A DNA stretch of 64,000 nt from CAYVIB01 sp964451365. GTDB lineage: Bacteria; Pseudomonadota; Gammaproteobacteria; Pseudomonadales; Cellvibrionaceae. Below the pieces are notes generated by a model. The model did not search any database and was not told the DNA's origin. It saw only the letters and a program-made list of their open reading frames with translations. The stretch is taken from NCBI GenBank assembly GCA_964451365.1, contig CAYVIB010000009.1, forward strand, positions 1-64,000, in the 5' to 3' direction. Positions 8,596-17,773 of the stretch are shown here, in pieces. The number at the start of each line of letters is the position of its first letter. Position 1 is the first letter of the stretch. Made by a program: the position numbers and the translations under genes.

Positions 8596-9699
8596 CTAAT
8601 CCACCTTAAATCCAATCGCCGCCAGCCTTTCCGACAAAGCCGATCGCGCCGATAAAATGTTGTAGTGACTGAACTCCCTTCGCTTCCAGTAGTTTTTACG
8701 TAGTTTATCAAAACTTTCCGGCAGATCCTTTTTTGCCCGCATTAATGCATCGTGGTCTTTGGAAATATCATAGGTTGCCAATACCGCACCTGAAACGGAG
8801 TCGACCTCCAGTCGTTCCGGCTCACCATAAACCTGCAACCTGACCTGCTCATTAACATCGACAATCTTTTCACCTGTTGCCGCCAAAAATTTTATCAACG
8901 CCTGATGAATCATCAGTGAACCGTTCACCCGCCCCTCGAAGCTGTAACCGGCTATATGAGGCGTGCCCAACTTAACCGCATCAAGCAATTCATGATTAAT
9001 ATCGGGTTCATTTTCCCAAACGTCCAGCACCACGTTAAGGTTGTCGTGGCGGTTCAGGTGTTGCAGCAGGTCGGCATTATTGATTGCACCGCCACGACCG
9101 GCATTCAGCAGTACGCAGTCGGGTTTCAAATTAGCGAGCACAGACTGGCTAAAGATATGTCGGGTTGGATAGGGCCCTGTCGTGGTCAGTGGCGTATGTA
9201 CGCAGACAACATCACACTCGTACACTTTTTCGAAAGGACAGAGATCCGGGATACGATCGGTTGTCAGGAACGGGTCGACGCAGACACACTCCATTCCAAA
9301 TTTTTTCAGTGTGCCGTAAAGCCGCCCGCCTACGTTGCCGCAACCGACGATTCCCACCCGTACTGACTGTTCCAGCAGGTTCATATGGGCCAGTGCACTC
9401 AATACATACTGAACAACACCCCAGGCGTTGCAGCCGGGCGCGCTGGCATAGGCGACGCCATTTTTCCGCAGCCACGGGATATCCAGATGATCGGTACCGA
9501 TGGTGCAAGTGCCGACAAAACGCACATTCGAGCCCTCCAGCAGTTTGGCATTGACCGGTGTCACCGATCGGACAATTAAAGCATCCGCATCGGCAACATC
9601 CGCCGCTTGCATTGTGCGGCCTTTTAATAACAAAACCTCGCCCAGGGAACCGAAAAGTTCCCGCGCGAAAGGCACATTTTCATCGACAACTATTTTCAT
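8596..9699 (-). CDS. pdxB: 4-phosphoerythronate dehydrogenase PdxB
   Basis: PdxB oxidises 4-phospho-D-erythronate in the DXP-dependent pyridoxal phosphate pathway. The 367 residues fit the family. The N-terminus MKIVVDENVPFARELFG and the early TCTIGTDHLD are characteristic. The NAD-binding loop is GIVGCGNVGGRL (about 118-129), and the catalytic region includes NAGRGG and TPHIAGYSFEGR with the active His. The C-terminal PdxB dimerisation domain is present. The start overlaps the end of xni by 4 bases. Confidence 0.95.
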   Translation of the reverse strand: MKIVVDENVPFARELFGSLGEVLLLKGRTMQAADVADADALIVRSVTPVNAKLLEGSNVRFVGTCTIGTDHLDIPWLRKNGVAYASAPGCNAWGVVQYVLSALAHMNLLEQSVRVGIVGCGNVGGRLYGTLKKFGMECVCVDPFLTTDRIPDLCPFEKVYECDVVCVHTPLTTTGPYPTRHIFSQSVLANLKPDCVLLNAGRGGAINNADLLQHLNRHDNLNVVLDVWENEPDINHELLDAVKLGTPHIAGYSFEGRVNGSLMIHQALIKFLAATGEKIVDVNEQVRLQVYGEPERLEVDSVSGAVLATYDISKDHDALMRAKKDLPESFDKLRKNYWKRREFSHYNILSARSALSERLAAIGFKVD

Positions 9700-10604
9700 T
9701 CTGCATCTATCAGTTTTTGTATTGAAGTGTGGAAGCGACGACCAAAGCCGAGTGAATCGGAATACAGGCGCAACTGCTTCAGGTTAATTTTTTTCCGGGT
9801 GATGGAATAGCGGCGACCCAATTGCGCCTCCACTTCGATCCGGGTCAGTTGCAGAGCAATATCCACCTGGGCTCTGTATTGCTCAAGCCGCGCGGCAACG
9901 GACGGGGCGCCTCTTATCGGGAGATCGGCAATTTTTTTTAGACTGGATTTAATCTGCTGCCAACCGCCAAACCGGTTGATTAGTGTCGCCGCCGTTTTGG
10001 GGCCGATGCCCGGTACGCCGGGAATGTCATCACCCGGGTCTCCCACCAGTGCCAGGTAATCGGCCATGTACTCCGGCCGAATTCCAATTTTGGTTAGAAT
10101 CTCCTTCGGCCCCATCTGCACACCGTCCGGATGGTCCCACAGATTATCTTCCACTCCGAGCACCAGTTGGCTTAAATCTTTATCGCGCGACACAATGGTA
10201 CAGCAGTGCCCGCGTTGCCGGCTTCGCCTGGCCAGTGTGCCGATGAGATCGTCCGCCTCAAAACTTTTTGACGCGTACGTCGGAATACCCAGCAGCTCCG
10301 TTATCTCCCTGCAGGCGGCCAATTGGAATGCAAGCATCTCGTCCGGCAGGACGCGGCTGGACTTGTACGCCGGATAAATACGGTTGCGAAAACAGCTTTC
10401 GAGGCTTTCATCGAAGCAGGCGGAAATATATTGCGGGCGAACGCTTTTTAAAAAGCGTATCAACCAATGGCTGTAACCGTAAACGGCAGCCGTCGGAAAG
10501 CCGTCTACGCTCCACCAGCGGTCGGGCAGGGTAAAGTAATAGCGAAAGATATAAATGGAGGCGTCGATAAAGTATGCCCGTGGGAGGTTCGATAAACTGC
10601 GCAT
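9696..10604 (-). CDS. xni: 5'-3' exonuclease / flap endonuclease (Xni/ExoIX-like)
   Basis: The 302-residue protein corresponds to the 5' nuclease domain of DNA polymerase I. Metal-binding acidic residues appear in FEADDLIGTLARR and VSRDKDLSQLV. The helix-hairpin-helix region reads GDPGDDIPGVPGIGPKTAAT. It is longer than E. coli Xni (about 250 residues) and keeps more of the acidic cluster, so it should be an active flap or 5' exonuclease in replication or repair. The ATG shares a base with the epmC stop (TAATG), indicating coupling. Confidence 0.88.
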   Translation of the reverse strand: MRSLSNLPRAYFIDASIYIFRYYFTLPDRWWSVDGFPTAAVYGYSHWLIRFLKSVRPQYISACFDESLESCFRNRIYPAYKSSRVLPDEMLAFQLAACREITELLGIPTYASKSFEADDLIGTLARRSRQRGHCCTIVSRDKDLSQLVLGVEDNLWDHPDGVQMGPKEILTKIGIRPEYMADYLALVGDPGDDIPGVPGIGPKTAATLINRFGGWQQIKSSLKKIADLPIRGAPSVAARLEQYRAQVDIALQLTRIEVEAQLGRRYSITRKKINLKQLRLYSDSLGFGRRFHTSIQKLIDAE

Positions 10605-11158
10605 TAAATCGCGTCCAGGTTATAGTGAAGCACCGACAGGGGGTTCGGCACCGAAAACTCCCCGCGGAGGGCATCGACAAATTTTCCCGCACGCAGCGGC
10701 AATCCCGCCTGGCAATAGTGAATCGCCTGTTGCCGGATTGCGCGTTTAAAGCCGTCGCTTGCGTCAACGTCGCCATCGATATTATCCGCGCTGACACGAA
10801 AACAATGGCGGCTGGCCACCGAAAATATCCACTCCAGTGCCTGGGGTTTTACCTCCACCTGCTCAAAGACCTTTTGCTGGTCCCGGCTCCTGCCATCCGG
10901 CACGTACCAGTAGCCGTAGTCCGTCTGCTCGCGCCGTTCGCGGCCGGCCACACACCAATGCGCGACCTCGTGCAGGGCACTGGCAAAGTAATCCCGGGTA
11001 AAGATAATTTTCGCCGGCTCTCCCGCAAAGGCCGGCAGATAGACCGGCTCCTCTCCCCCACCCATCAACCGGGTGCAATATTCCGAAAACGTACGGTCAA
11101 AAACGTTAATAAGGCGCTGTGCCGCCTGGCCGCCGGAAAAATGAACTTGCTGTTTCAT
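10604..11158 (-). CDS. epmC: elongation factor P hydroxylase EpmC
   Basis: EpmC (YfcM) hydroxylates the beta-lysylated lysine of elongation factor P. The 184 residues match the family. The metal-binding signature HEVAHW is near residue 64, and the YGYWYVPDGR segment and the NPLSVLHYN end are typical. It is the first gene of the minus-strand operon epmC-xni-pdxB-NAD kinase-like-methyltransferase. No epmA or epmB lies in the window. Confidence 0.92.
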   Translation of the reverse strand: MKQQVHFSGGQAAQRLINVFDRTFSEYCTRLMGGGEEPVYLPAFAGEPAKIIFTRDYFASALHEVAHWCVAGRERREQTDYGYWYVPDGRSRDQQKVFEQVEVKPQALEWIFSVASRHCFRVSADNIDGDVDASDGFKRAIRQQAIHYCQAGLPLRAGKFVDALRGEFSVPNPLSVLHYNLDAI

Positions 11159-11331
11159 GAAATGTTCTAAACTTATCTTAATTGATCAACGCGCTGCGCG
11201 AGCGGGAGGTAAATTTTAACCAAAGTATTGTGTTATTTTCCAAGTATCTATACTGTATGTAGTGGTGATCACATTACCACCCTTCCGTCAACCAATTACG
11301 GTCGGCGGGATCACAAACCGGAGGTAGTATT

Positions 11332-12030
11332 ATGAAGACCTCAGACAATGGTCACAACATGGACAACGTGATCGATCTCTTCACCGGGAAACCCTACAAC
11401 TCCCTCAGCGATTCTCGCTTTATTCGTTTAGCTCCAGAACTTGACGGCCTTGAAATGCTCTACTCCAACGAAGCCAGTGGAGAGAAACTTTTCAGCCTCA
11501 AAATTCTGTGCTGGGCGCTGCGCGCGAACGGCGAGGTTGTGGGACTGGTGCCCTGGCTGGATGATATTATCGCCTGCCCGGACATCTCCGATCCACTCAA
11601 CGGTACTTTCGAGGGGTACTACGACCCGGGTATCGACGAACTCTTTTTCGAGCCGCCGATACACAAGGTTGTCGAAGTGGAGACCGCTGCAGAGTATTAC
11701 GACTATCAGTGCGAACACCCCAAGGATATCGTTCAGGAAATTCCGGATACTATCGGTACACACGCGGTATTGTCGGATACAGGGTTCAGAAGCCTGATTT
11801 TACAGGAAGTGGTCAGTTGGAGACTGCACAACGACGGATCGATCTGCGGCATGATCGTCGATGAAAAGAAAGTGGAGAGCACCCCGGTATTACCCGGAGA
11901 CAACTGCCTTTATCCGGCGCAAACGCATACCGCGTTCCGCTATTTTTTCCAACATCATATTGCCAATAAAATTAAATCGGAAGACCCGGAGGCATTGGCG
12001 GCAATTTCGCTGCTGGTGGAAGAATCATAA
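11332..12030 (+). CDS. conserved-looking cytoplasmic protein of unknown function
   Basis: The 232-residue acidic protein has no signal peptide, transmembrane helix or recognisable catalytic motif. A GGAGGT ribosome-binding site 7 bases upstream supports the ATG at 11332, although MDNVIDLFTGKPY at residue 10 also looks like a natural beginning. The first half contains CWALRANGEVVGLVPWLDDI and a later stretch reads VSWRLHNDGSICGMIVDEKK. These look like two related beta-rich modules, each with a W-L/N-G-hydrophobic pattern. It is a single-gene unit divergent from epmC. I do not recognise it. Confidence 0.75.
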   Translation: MKTSDNGHNMDNVIDLFTGKPYNSLSDSRFIRLAPELDGLEMLYSNEASGEKLFSLKILCWALRANGEVVGLVPWLDDIIACPDISDPLNGTFEGYYDPGIDELFFEPPIHKVVEVETAAEYYDYQCEHPKDIVQEIPDTIGTHAVLSDTGFRSLILQEVVSWRLHNDGSICGMIVDEKKVESTPVLPGDNCLYPAQTHTAFRYFFQHHIANKIKSEDPEALAAISLLVEES

Positions 12031-12189
12031 TTCAGCAAAAGTCAGTTCCCGTCTGAATTGACTTGACTCAACCGGCAATCGGCCGGGGTATCGGTGATTA
12101 TCCGGACAGGCTCCCGGAGGTAAAGTCATCACACCGCAACAGCTTAAAAAATAACGCTGCAAATTTATTTTCGAGTAAAAAATTCCGCG

Positions 12190-12447
12190 CTAGCCCTTGC
12201 GAACATAAAACAAGAATTTATTTTCCCTCTCGACCTGGTTCACCAGTTCATGCCCGAGGAATTGACAGAATTTGGGTATATCCCGCAAAGTCGAAGGGTC
12301 CGTCGCTATAACCTCGATTACCTGACCACGCTCCGCGTCCCGCACCGCGTTGTGCAACATCATCACCGGCTCCGGGCAAATCAGGCCGGTTGTATCCAGG
12401 CTCCTGTCTGGTGACGGTATTGAAGTCGAGTCCGCGGTTCTGGTCAT
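12190..12447 (-). CDS. tusA: TusA-family sulfur carrier / sulfurtransferase
   Basis: The 85-residue protein has the TusA signature LDTTGLICPEPVMML with the persulfide-carrying Cys, and ends FLFYVRKG. TusA passes sulfur for tRNA 2-thiouridine and other thiocofactors. The ATG at 12447 (MTRTADSTS) is preferred because it gives family length; an in-frame ATG 22 codons upstream would add an atypical leader. It is divergent from the monooxygenase-like gene at 12564. Confidence 0.9.
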   Translation of the reverse strand: MTRTADSTSIPSPDRSLDTTGLICPEPVMMLHNAVRDAERGQVIEVIATDPSTLRDIPKFCQFLGHELVNQVERENKFLFYVRKG

Positions 12448-12563
12448 GGGTGTCGTTTTCCGGTAAAAGGGGCTAAATAGTAAAGTTTTTGCTGGATCTT
12501 GGGCAAAATTCAACTCTTTTGCGTAAAGTTAGTTAAATTCAGGTTTCAGGAGCACTTGTTCGC

Positions 12564-12848
12564 ATGATTCACATATTGATCGAGCGCCAAATCGCCGACG
12601 GCATGCTCTCCACTTATGAGGAAAATTCACGCAAGGCGTTGCAATACACGTATATCGTGCCCGGCTTTATCGCCGGAGAAGCTTTTACCGACACTCACGA
12701 TACGCATCACCGGCTCCTGCTGTGCAAATGGCGTTCGCTGGAGGATTGGCAAAAATGGTACGCCAGCGAGGACCGACAGAACCTGATGAACCTGATCGCG
12801 CCCATCCTGCTGCAACCGGAGAAAATTACCCTGCTGCAACATCAATAG
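12564..12848 (+). CDS. antibiotic biosynthesis monooxygenase-fold (ABM) small protein
   Basis: The 94-residue protein has the dimeric alpha-beta barrel pattern of the ABM family: IHILIERQIADGMLSTYEE, a central VPGFIAGEAF strand, and LLLCKWRSLEDWQKWYAS. Members act as cofactor-free monooxygenases or in stress responses; the substrate here is unknown. Its 3' end overlaps rlmM on the other strand by 23 bases. Confidence 0.82.
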   Translation: MIHILIERQIADGMLSTYEENSRKALQYTYIVPGFIAGEAFTDTHDTHHRLLLCKWRSLEDWQKWYASEDRQNLMNLIAPILLQPEKITLLQHQ

Positions 12849-13887
12849 CCAAATGGCCGGTCACTTCCTCACGGTCGTGGTACAGTTGCTTGAATCGCAA
12901 CCGGTAAGGAAGGTTTTTTTCCACCAGAGCCCCCTCGATTTTCTCCCGACACTGCCGGACCGCCTCATATCGTTGTTTCATGGGCAACTTCAGGTTGAAT
13001 ACAGCCTCTCTGAACCATCCATTCACCGCCCAACGACGGATTAATGCCGCGACCCGGGCGGGTTTATCGGCGATATCACACACGAGCCAATCGCAGGGTT
13101 TCGCCGGCACAAACTGGAAGGCATCAACCCGGTGATGGCGCACCTGCCCCGATTCCATCAACGCGGCATCCATTGGGCCATTATCGACCGCGTCCACGAA
13201 CATGCTCTTGTTCACCAGTTGCCAGGTCCAACCGCCAGGAGCGGCGCCCAGATCAGTCGCGGTCATACCCGGCGCCAGCCGTCCACCCCACTCCTGTTTG
13301 GGAACAAAATGGTGCCACGCCTCATCGAGCTTGAGTGTGGCGCGGCTCGGAGCGCTCCGGGGTTGTCTCAACCTGGGTATACCACCGGGCCAGCACGGGG
13401 AATTGGCAATCAGGTGGCCGCCGGCGAACGCGGTGCCGCCATCGGTAAACAGCACGTTACCTCCCCACTCAGCCCGCGGTTTGTCATTGCTTAGCCTTCG
13501 GGACTCGCGCATCAGATGTCCGGCAATACTTTTCGCAAGGCCGCTGAGCGATTTTCCGTCGTTGGTGTCCGGGGTGAGCGGCGTAAAATCGGTTATCGCG
13601 GGCAGCGCTTTGATGGAGTCCAGCAGCGGCTCCACGCGCTCCCCGGAGGTCAGGCCTCTCACAGCCCCGGAAGAGATAAACCAGTGCCGAATAAAAACCA
13701 GATCGTTAAATTCAACCTCACGCACCATTCTCTCGGCCTCTTCACCGGACGTACAGACGTATTCCGCATACCCGGAGTTGCCGGCGGCGCGCACATAACC
13801 CGTAATATTCAAACCGTGCGCGCAATCATTCAACTCCGCCGCGACCTCCTTTTCAAAGCCGGCGCGACACAATGCGACTATTTGCAT
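12826..13887 (-). CDS. rlmM: 23S rRNA C2498 2'-O-ribose methyltransferase RlmM
   Basis: RlmM methylates the 2'-OH of C2498 in 23S rRNA. The 353 residues match. The N-terminal RNA-binding region starts MQIVALCRAGFEKEVAAELN. The SAM loop ATDLGAAPGGWTWQL lies near residue 210. The K-D-K catalytic residues of the FtsJ-like fold are consistent with CDWLVCDIADKP and FNLKLPMKQRYE. It lies 60 bases after yheU and probably shares its transcript. Confidence 0.95.
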   Translation of the reverse strand: MQIVALCRAGFEKEVAAELNDCAHGLNITGYVRAAGNSGYAEYVCTSGEEAERMVREVEFNDLVFIRHWFISSGAVRGLTSGERVEPLLDSIKALPAITDFTPLTPDTNDGKSLSGLAKSIAGHLMRESRRLSNDKPRAEWGGNVLFTDGGTAFAGGHLIANSPCWPGGIPRLRQPRSAPSRATLKLDEAWHHFVPKQEWGGRLAPGMTATDLGAAPGGWTWQLVNKSMFVDAVDNGPMDAALMESGQVRHHRVDAFQFVPAKPCDWLVCDIADKPARVAALIRRWAVNGWFREAVFNLKLPMKQRYEAVRQCREKIEGALVEKNLPYRLRFKQLYHDREEVTGHLAIDVAAG

Positions 13888-13947
13888 GGCGGCTTTATGA
13901 CTTGGGAAAGGAACGGCTTCGGGGAGAATGGCACAAGTAATCGCGGG

Positions 13948-14184
13948 TTACGTGTTAACCACTTGTTGTTTTTCGTAGGCATGCCGGCTGATCAAAGAAA
14001 CTGACTCGGTTTTTTCGTCATAGACTATCAATACTTCGCCCTTGATGACCTGGGGCAAAAGCTGTTCAACCTTTATCTCCAGCGCCAGTTCCATGTCCCC
14101 GTAATCCGTCCCGTCGCGCAGGATATACGCCTCCACAATGCCGCGCAGCACGTGTTCAGTCAACCTTTCGGGGGGAATGATCAT
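13948..14184 (-). CDS. yheU: YheU family protein (UPF0270)
   Basis: The 78-residue protein starts MIIPPERLTEHVLRGIVEAY and contains the family hallmark LRDGTDYGDMELALEIKVEQ. The function of the family is unknown. The ATG at 14184 is chosen because the family starts at MIIP and a CCGGAG site lies 6 bases upstream; the longer in-frame extension to 14313 is not conserved-looking. It precedes rlmM on the same strand. Confidence 0.88.
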   Translation of the reverse strand: MIIPPERLTEHVLRGIVEAYILRDGTDYGDMELALEIKVEQLLPQVIKGEVLIVYDEKTESVSLISRHAYEKQQVVNT

Positions 14185-14366
14185 GAAATTCTCCGGAGCA
14201 AGTTCGACGCCTCGGTTTGAAGCGTCTCTCAATATACGGGGATTACATCCGGTGTCAACGCCCCAGTTTCGGCGTTCGATTTTGATATCCGCAACCCGGA
14301 GCGCTTTCGTCATTGGTGGCGGAGTATTTATAATGCCTGAACCGCGAACAAACGCCCGGAATTACT

Positions 14367-14891
14367 ATGCTTACCAATCTTATTCTTACCGTTATCAGCC
14401 AGGATAAACCCGGAATTGTGGAGGCCGTCGCCAATGTGGTGACCAGCAATGGAGGCAACTGGCTGGAAAGTCGCCTTACCCAACTGGCGGGCAAATTTGC
14501 CGGTGTCGTCCGGATTCAGGTCGAAAAGGACAAACAGCAGGCACTGGTGGAGGCTCTACGGGCACTTGGCGCGCGACAGATCAACGTCTTGGTGGACGAA
14601 GCCGAAGACACCGTCACACCGGCGGTGAGTCGGCTGGCCAGTTTTCACGCCGTCGGACCGGATCGACAAGGCATCGTCCGGGAAATCTCCCAGGCCTTCG
14701 CTCACTACAATATCAACGTCGAGGAGCTGAGTACGCGCTATTCCAGCATGCCTTACAGCGGCGAGCCGCTGTTCGAAGCGGAGGGAAAACTCCAGGTTCC
14801 CGAACACTTCGCCCTGCACGAACTGGAAGAAAGACTGGATGAGATCGCCAATCACCTGGCGGTGGATATATCGGTAAAAATGCTGGAATAA
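14367..14891 (+). CDS. gcvR: glycine cleavage system repressor-like ACT-domain protein (GcvR)
   Basis: The 174-residue protein is made of two ACT domains (about 1-80 and 88-170). The first begins LILTVISQDKPGIVEAVANVV and the second SFHAVGPDRQGIVREISQAF. This is the layout of GcvR, which binds glycine and antagonises GcvA at the gcv promoter in E. coli. There is no DNA-binding domain. No gcv genes lie in the window, so the regulatory target is inferred from the family only. Confidence 0.85.
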   Translation: MLTNLILTVISQDKPGIVEAVANVVTSNGGNWLESRLTQLAGKFAGVVRIQVEKDKQQALVEALRALGARQINVLVDEAEDTVTPAVSRLASFHAVGPDRQGIVREISQAFAHYNINVEELSTRYSSMPYSGEPLFEAEGKLQVPEHFALHELEERLDEIANHLAVDISVKMLE

Positions 14892-14898
14892 TCCAGTC

Positions 14899-15291
14899 TC
14901 AGGTTTTATCCAGTTTTTCAATTTCGATATTAATTGCCGTGGTGGAAATCTGAACTTCGTAAAGCGAATATAGCAGCGAGATTACCAATAGCACGAGGCT
15001 CAAACCAAAAAGGGCCTTGCCCGCAAAAATCCAGTTTAAAAACAGCGCGAACGTCGCCAGTGTGCACAAAACGAATGCAATCACACCGTAGGTTTGCATT
15101 GCCCTGATTATTTGTAACCGTTTGCGCAGGTTGTTTATCTGGCGGCGCGCCATGTCCTTGCGCCCCGGGTCTTCAATACCACTCAACTGGCGGATAACGT
15201 TTGTCAATACGACAAATCGATTCGTGTAAGCGAGCAATAACAGGGAAATAGCCGGAAACAGTAGGCTGGGAGTGGTGATGCTCATTTCCAT
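14899..15291 (-). CDS. DUF2721 family membrane protein
   Basis: The 130-residue protein has a membrane segment at the N-terminus (SLLFPAISLLLLAYTNRFVVL) and two more near the C-terminus (YGVIAFVLCTLATFALFLNW, ALFGLSLVLLVISLLYSLYEV). A basic helical linker NLRKRLQIIRA lies between. This matches the DUF2721 pattern; function unknown. The ATG at 15291 has AAGG nine bases upstream, better than the TTG at 15300. It ends 7 bases from gcvR, in convergent orientation. Confidence 0.8.
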   Translation of the reverse strand: MEMSITTPSLLFPAISLLLLAYTNRFVVLTNVIRQLSGIEDPGRKDMARRQINNLRKRLQIIRAMQTYGVIAFVLCTLATFALFLNWIFAGKALFGLSLVLLVISLLYSLYEVQISTTAINIEIEKLDKT

Positions 15292-15300
15292 AAATACCAA

Positions 15301-15626
15301 CCTTTTAAAATGAAAAAATAACGAGAGAAGTACTCACCGCTTTTATTCAATAAAAATATAAAAACGAATACCCGTTTTGGTTAAATACCAGCCAAAAAGC
15401 TATTGCATTATTGTATACTGGCCGGCCCGCGGCAACAGAGATTTTAACCGCGGTTACCTGCCAGATATGCGTTTTTCCAGGTGCGGTTTCAGATAGCTTG
15501 AGGCTAGGCCTCGGAGCGGGGCAATATATTAAATTGTATAGCAGTAACGTTTTTGAAACGGGCAAACAGCAATGACCTGTTACGGGCGGGTCTATAAAAT
15601 AAATAATAAATTAACAGTTATTCAAA
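15301..15626. other. intergenic region, no gene seen
   Basis: This AT-rich stretch lies between divergently transcribed genes and presumably holds both promoters. The minus-strand frame at 15347-15565 has no family resemblance and starts and ends in AT-rich sequence. I see no convincing RNA gene or operator. Confidence 0.5.
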
Positions 15627-15980
15627 ATGTACGTTGGACAGCTTGCGAAAGTCACCGGTGTTTCTGTCAGAACCATCCGCCACTACGAAAATCTCGGCCT
15701 GATCACGGCTTCGGGGCAGGACGAGCATTTCCGCACTTACGACGACTCACACGTCCATACCATCAAGATGATCAGGATGGCCCAATCCGTGGGCTTTAAG
15801 TTGCGGGACATCATCGACGTGATACGGGCCAGGGAAAGCTCCTCCCTGCCGGTGGAAAAGGCAAATGGTCTATTGGACCGACGCTCTACGGAACTGGCTC
15901 TTGCCATCAGGGAACTCAACCAGAAACGCGAAGTCGTAGACCAACTCAAGAAGCATCTCGTTCGTTACTGCGCAGGGTAG
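15627..15980 (+). CDS. MerR-family transcriptional regulator
   Basis: The 117-residue protein has the classic MerR winged helix-turn-helix (MYVGQLAKVTGVSVRTIRHYENLGLI, residues 1-26), then FRTYDDSHVHTIKMI and the wing. A C-terminal dimerisation coiled coil runs from about 80 to 112. It lacks the metal-binding cysteine pair of MerR, CueR or ZntR; a single Cys lies three residues from the end. The effector is therefore unknown. No obvious target with a 19-bp spacer promoter was identified nearby. Confidence 0.9.
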   Translation: MYVGQLAKVTGVSVRTIRHYENLGLITASGQDEHFRTYDDSHVHTIKMIRMAQSVGFKLRDIIDVIRARESSSLPVEKANGLLDRRSTELALAIRELNQKREVVDQLKKHLVRYCAG

Positions 15981-16121
15981 CCAGCGGCGGCACACATTAG
16001 TGGATTGGATTTTTCGATCTTCCTTTTAGTCGCAAGAATCTACTGAGAACCCGTGGCTTGCGAAAGCCGCGAGTATGGTGCAATACTCCTCTCCCTCCTA
16101 TAACACGATAATAGCAATACC

Positions 16122-17762
16122 ATGTATCACAACTACTTCGGCCTGCGGGAACAAGCATTTTCGATTGCGGTAAACCCCCGCTACCTGTACATGAGCCAGC
16201 AACACAAGGAGGCACTCGCGCACCTGCTCTACGGCGTGAAAGGTGGCGGTTTTGTGCTGTTGTCCGGGGAAGTGGGCACCGGCAAAACCACCATTATCCG
16301 CTGTTTGCTGGAGCAATTGCCGGAGAATACGGAAATCGCCATTGTTCTCAACCCGATGGCCAACGTCCCGGAGATGCTGTCCACCATTTGCGACGAATTG
16401 GGAATCGAATACGACCGGGACGACCTCGGCATCAAAAAGCTGACGGATGCCCTGCATGAATACCTGCTGGAGAACCATGGCCGCGGCTACAATACCGTTC
16501 TGCTTATCGACGAGGCCCAGTTGCTTTCCGCCGAGGCATTGGAGCAGATCCGCCTGCTGACCAACCTGGAAACCACCACTCAAAAACTGCTGCAAATCGT
16601 GTTGGTAGGCCAGCCGGAAATCAACGACCTGCTGGCACAACCCCGGCTCCGGCAACTGTCGCAACGCATTACCGCCCGCTATCACCTGACACCGCTGTCG
16701 CTGGACGAGACGGAAGCCTATATCAAGCACCGCCTGAAAGTGGCCGGCATGCCGGAGGAACGCAACCCCTTCACACCCCGTGTTGTGCGGCGAATCCATG
16801 CCTTTACCGGTGGTATCCCACGCCGCATAAACATTTTGTGCGAGCGCACTTTGGTGGGTGCTTACGGCCATAATAAGCAACAGGTAGATAGCCAGATACT
16901 GAAACTTGCCCGCGACGAGGTGGCCGGCAGAGCGGAAGGCTTTAAGCCGGACCCCACCTCGAACTGGTGGAAGAAGGCAGTCGCCGGCAGTGCCGCCGTG
17001 GTCGTGCTGACAATCGCAGCAAGCGCCTATTTTATTCTCGACCCTCAACTCGGTTCGCCCGCGCCACAGCCCGGCCTGCCGGAAACCCGGGCAGCGATGC
17101 CTGAGACCGGCAGCTCCATCCAAAACGCCAGCCTGGTGGAGCCGGCTCCACCAGCGCCGGAGAATAATTTCCTATTTAACAACCAGATCACCGCACAGGA
17201 GACACTGTTCAAGTATCTTACGGTCCCGGTTTCACCCGACAAATATCCTTGTTGGCAACAACAGGTTCAATGCGAGCGGTTGGAATTTGCCACCTGGCAG
17301 GATATCAAGGCCTTGAATCGCCCGGTGGTACTAAGCCTGACGACACCGGAAAAATTCAAGGCCTATGCGGTGCTGGTGGGATTTGAACAGGATAACGCCC
17401 TGCTGTTGAACACCGATGGCGAACTGGAAACCCTGGCACTGACGGAGCTGGGGCCAATGTGGTCCGGCTCGGTATTTTACACCTGGCGGGTACCCGCCGG
17501 TTTCGAGGAGCCGATTATGCTCGGGCAGCGCAATCCCACGGTGTCGTGGGTGGCACGGCAGTTCGCCGTTCTCGATCAGCAGGCATCTCCGCTGACCGAC
17601 AACCGATACAACCGCGCGCTGCAGGAACGGGTAAAAATTTTTCAGGAAGCCAACGGCCTTGATACCGATGGCATCATTGGAAAACAAACCATTTTAAAGT
17701 TGAATGAAGTTATCGGCGTGGATAAAACACTTATTGCCGAATTACTCGATAATAACAATTAG
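16122..17762 (+). CDS. gspA: type II secretion assembly ATPase GspA (ExeA)
   Basis: GspA, with GspB, helps insert the secretin GspD through peptidoglycan. The 546-residue protein has an AAA domain: Walker A GEVGTGKT near residue 48 and Walker B LLIDEAQLL near residue 127. One transmembrane helix (about 287-306) leads to a periplasmic part whose end (ALQERVKIFQEANGLDTDGIIGKQTI) is a peptidoglycan-binding domain. MshM of MSHA clusters is a shorter relative without this domain; the size, C-terminus and following gspB support GspA. The ATG starts the conserved YHNYFGLREQAFSIAVNP. Confidence 0.92.
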   Translation: MYHNYFGLREQAFSIAVNPRYLYMSQQHKEALAHLLYGVKGGGFVLLSGEVGTGKTTIIRCLLEQLPENTEIAIVLNPMANVPEMLSTICDELGIEYDRDDLGIKKLTDALHEYLLENHGRGYNTVLLIDEAQLLSAEALEQIRLLTNLETTTQKLLQIVLVGQPEINDLLAQPRLRQLSQRITARYHLTPLSLDETEAYIKHRLKVAGMPEERNPFTPRVVRRIHAFTGGIPRRINILCERTLVGAYGHNKQQVDSQILKLARDEVAGRAEGFKPDPTSNWWKKAVAGSAAVVVLTIAASAYFILDPQLGSPAPQPGLPETRAAMPETGSSIQNASLVEPAPPAPENNFLFNNQITAQETLFKYLTVPVSPDKYPCWQQQVQCERLEFATWQDIKALNRPVVLSLTTPEKFKAYAVLVGFEQDNALLLNTDGELETLALTELGPMWSGSVFYTWRVPAGFEEPIMLGQRNPTVSWVARQFAVLDQQASPLTDNRYNRALQERVKIFQEANGLDTDGIIGKQTILKLNEVIGVDKTLIAELLDNNN

Positions 17763-17773
17763 ATAATAAAACG

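Noticed and set aside
16122..17762. Reading the ExeA-type ATPase as MshM of the neighbouring MSHA cluster
   Set aside because: It has a transmembrane helix plus a peptidoglycan-binding C-terminus and is followed directly by gspB, which identifies GspA.
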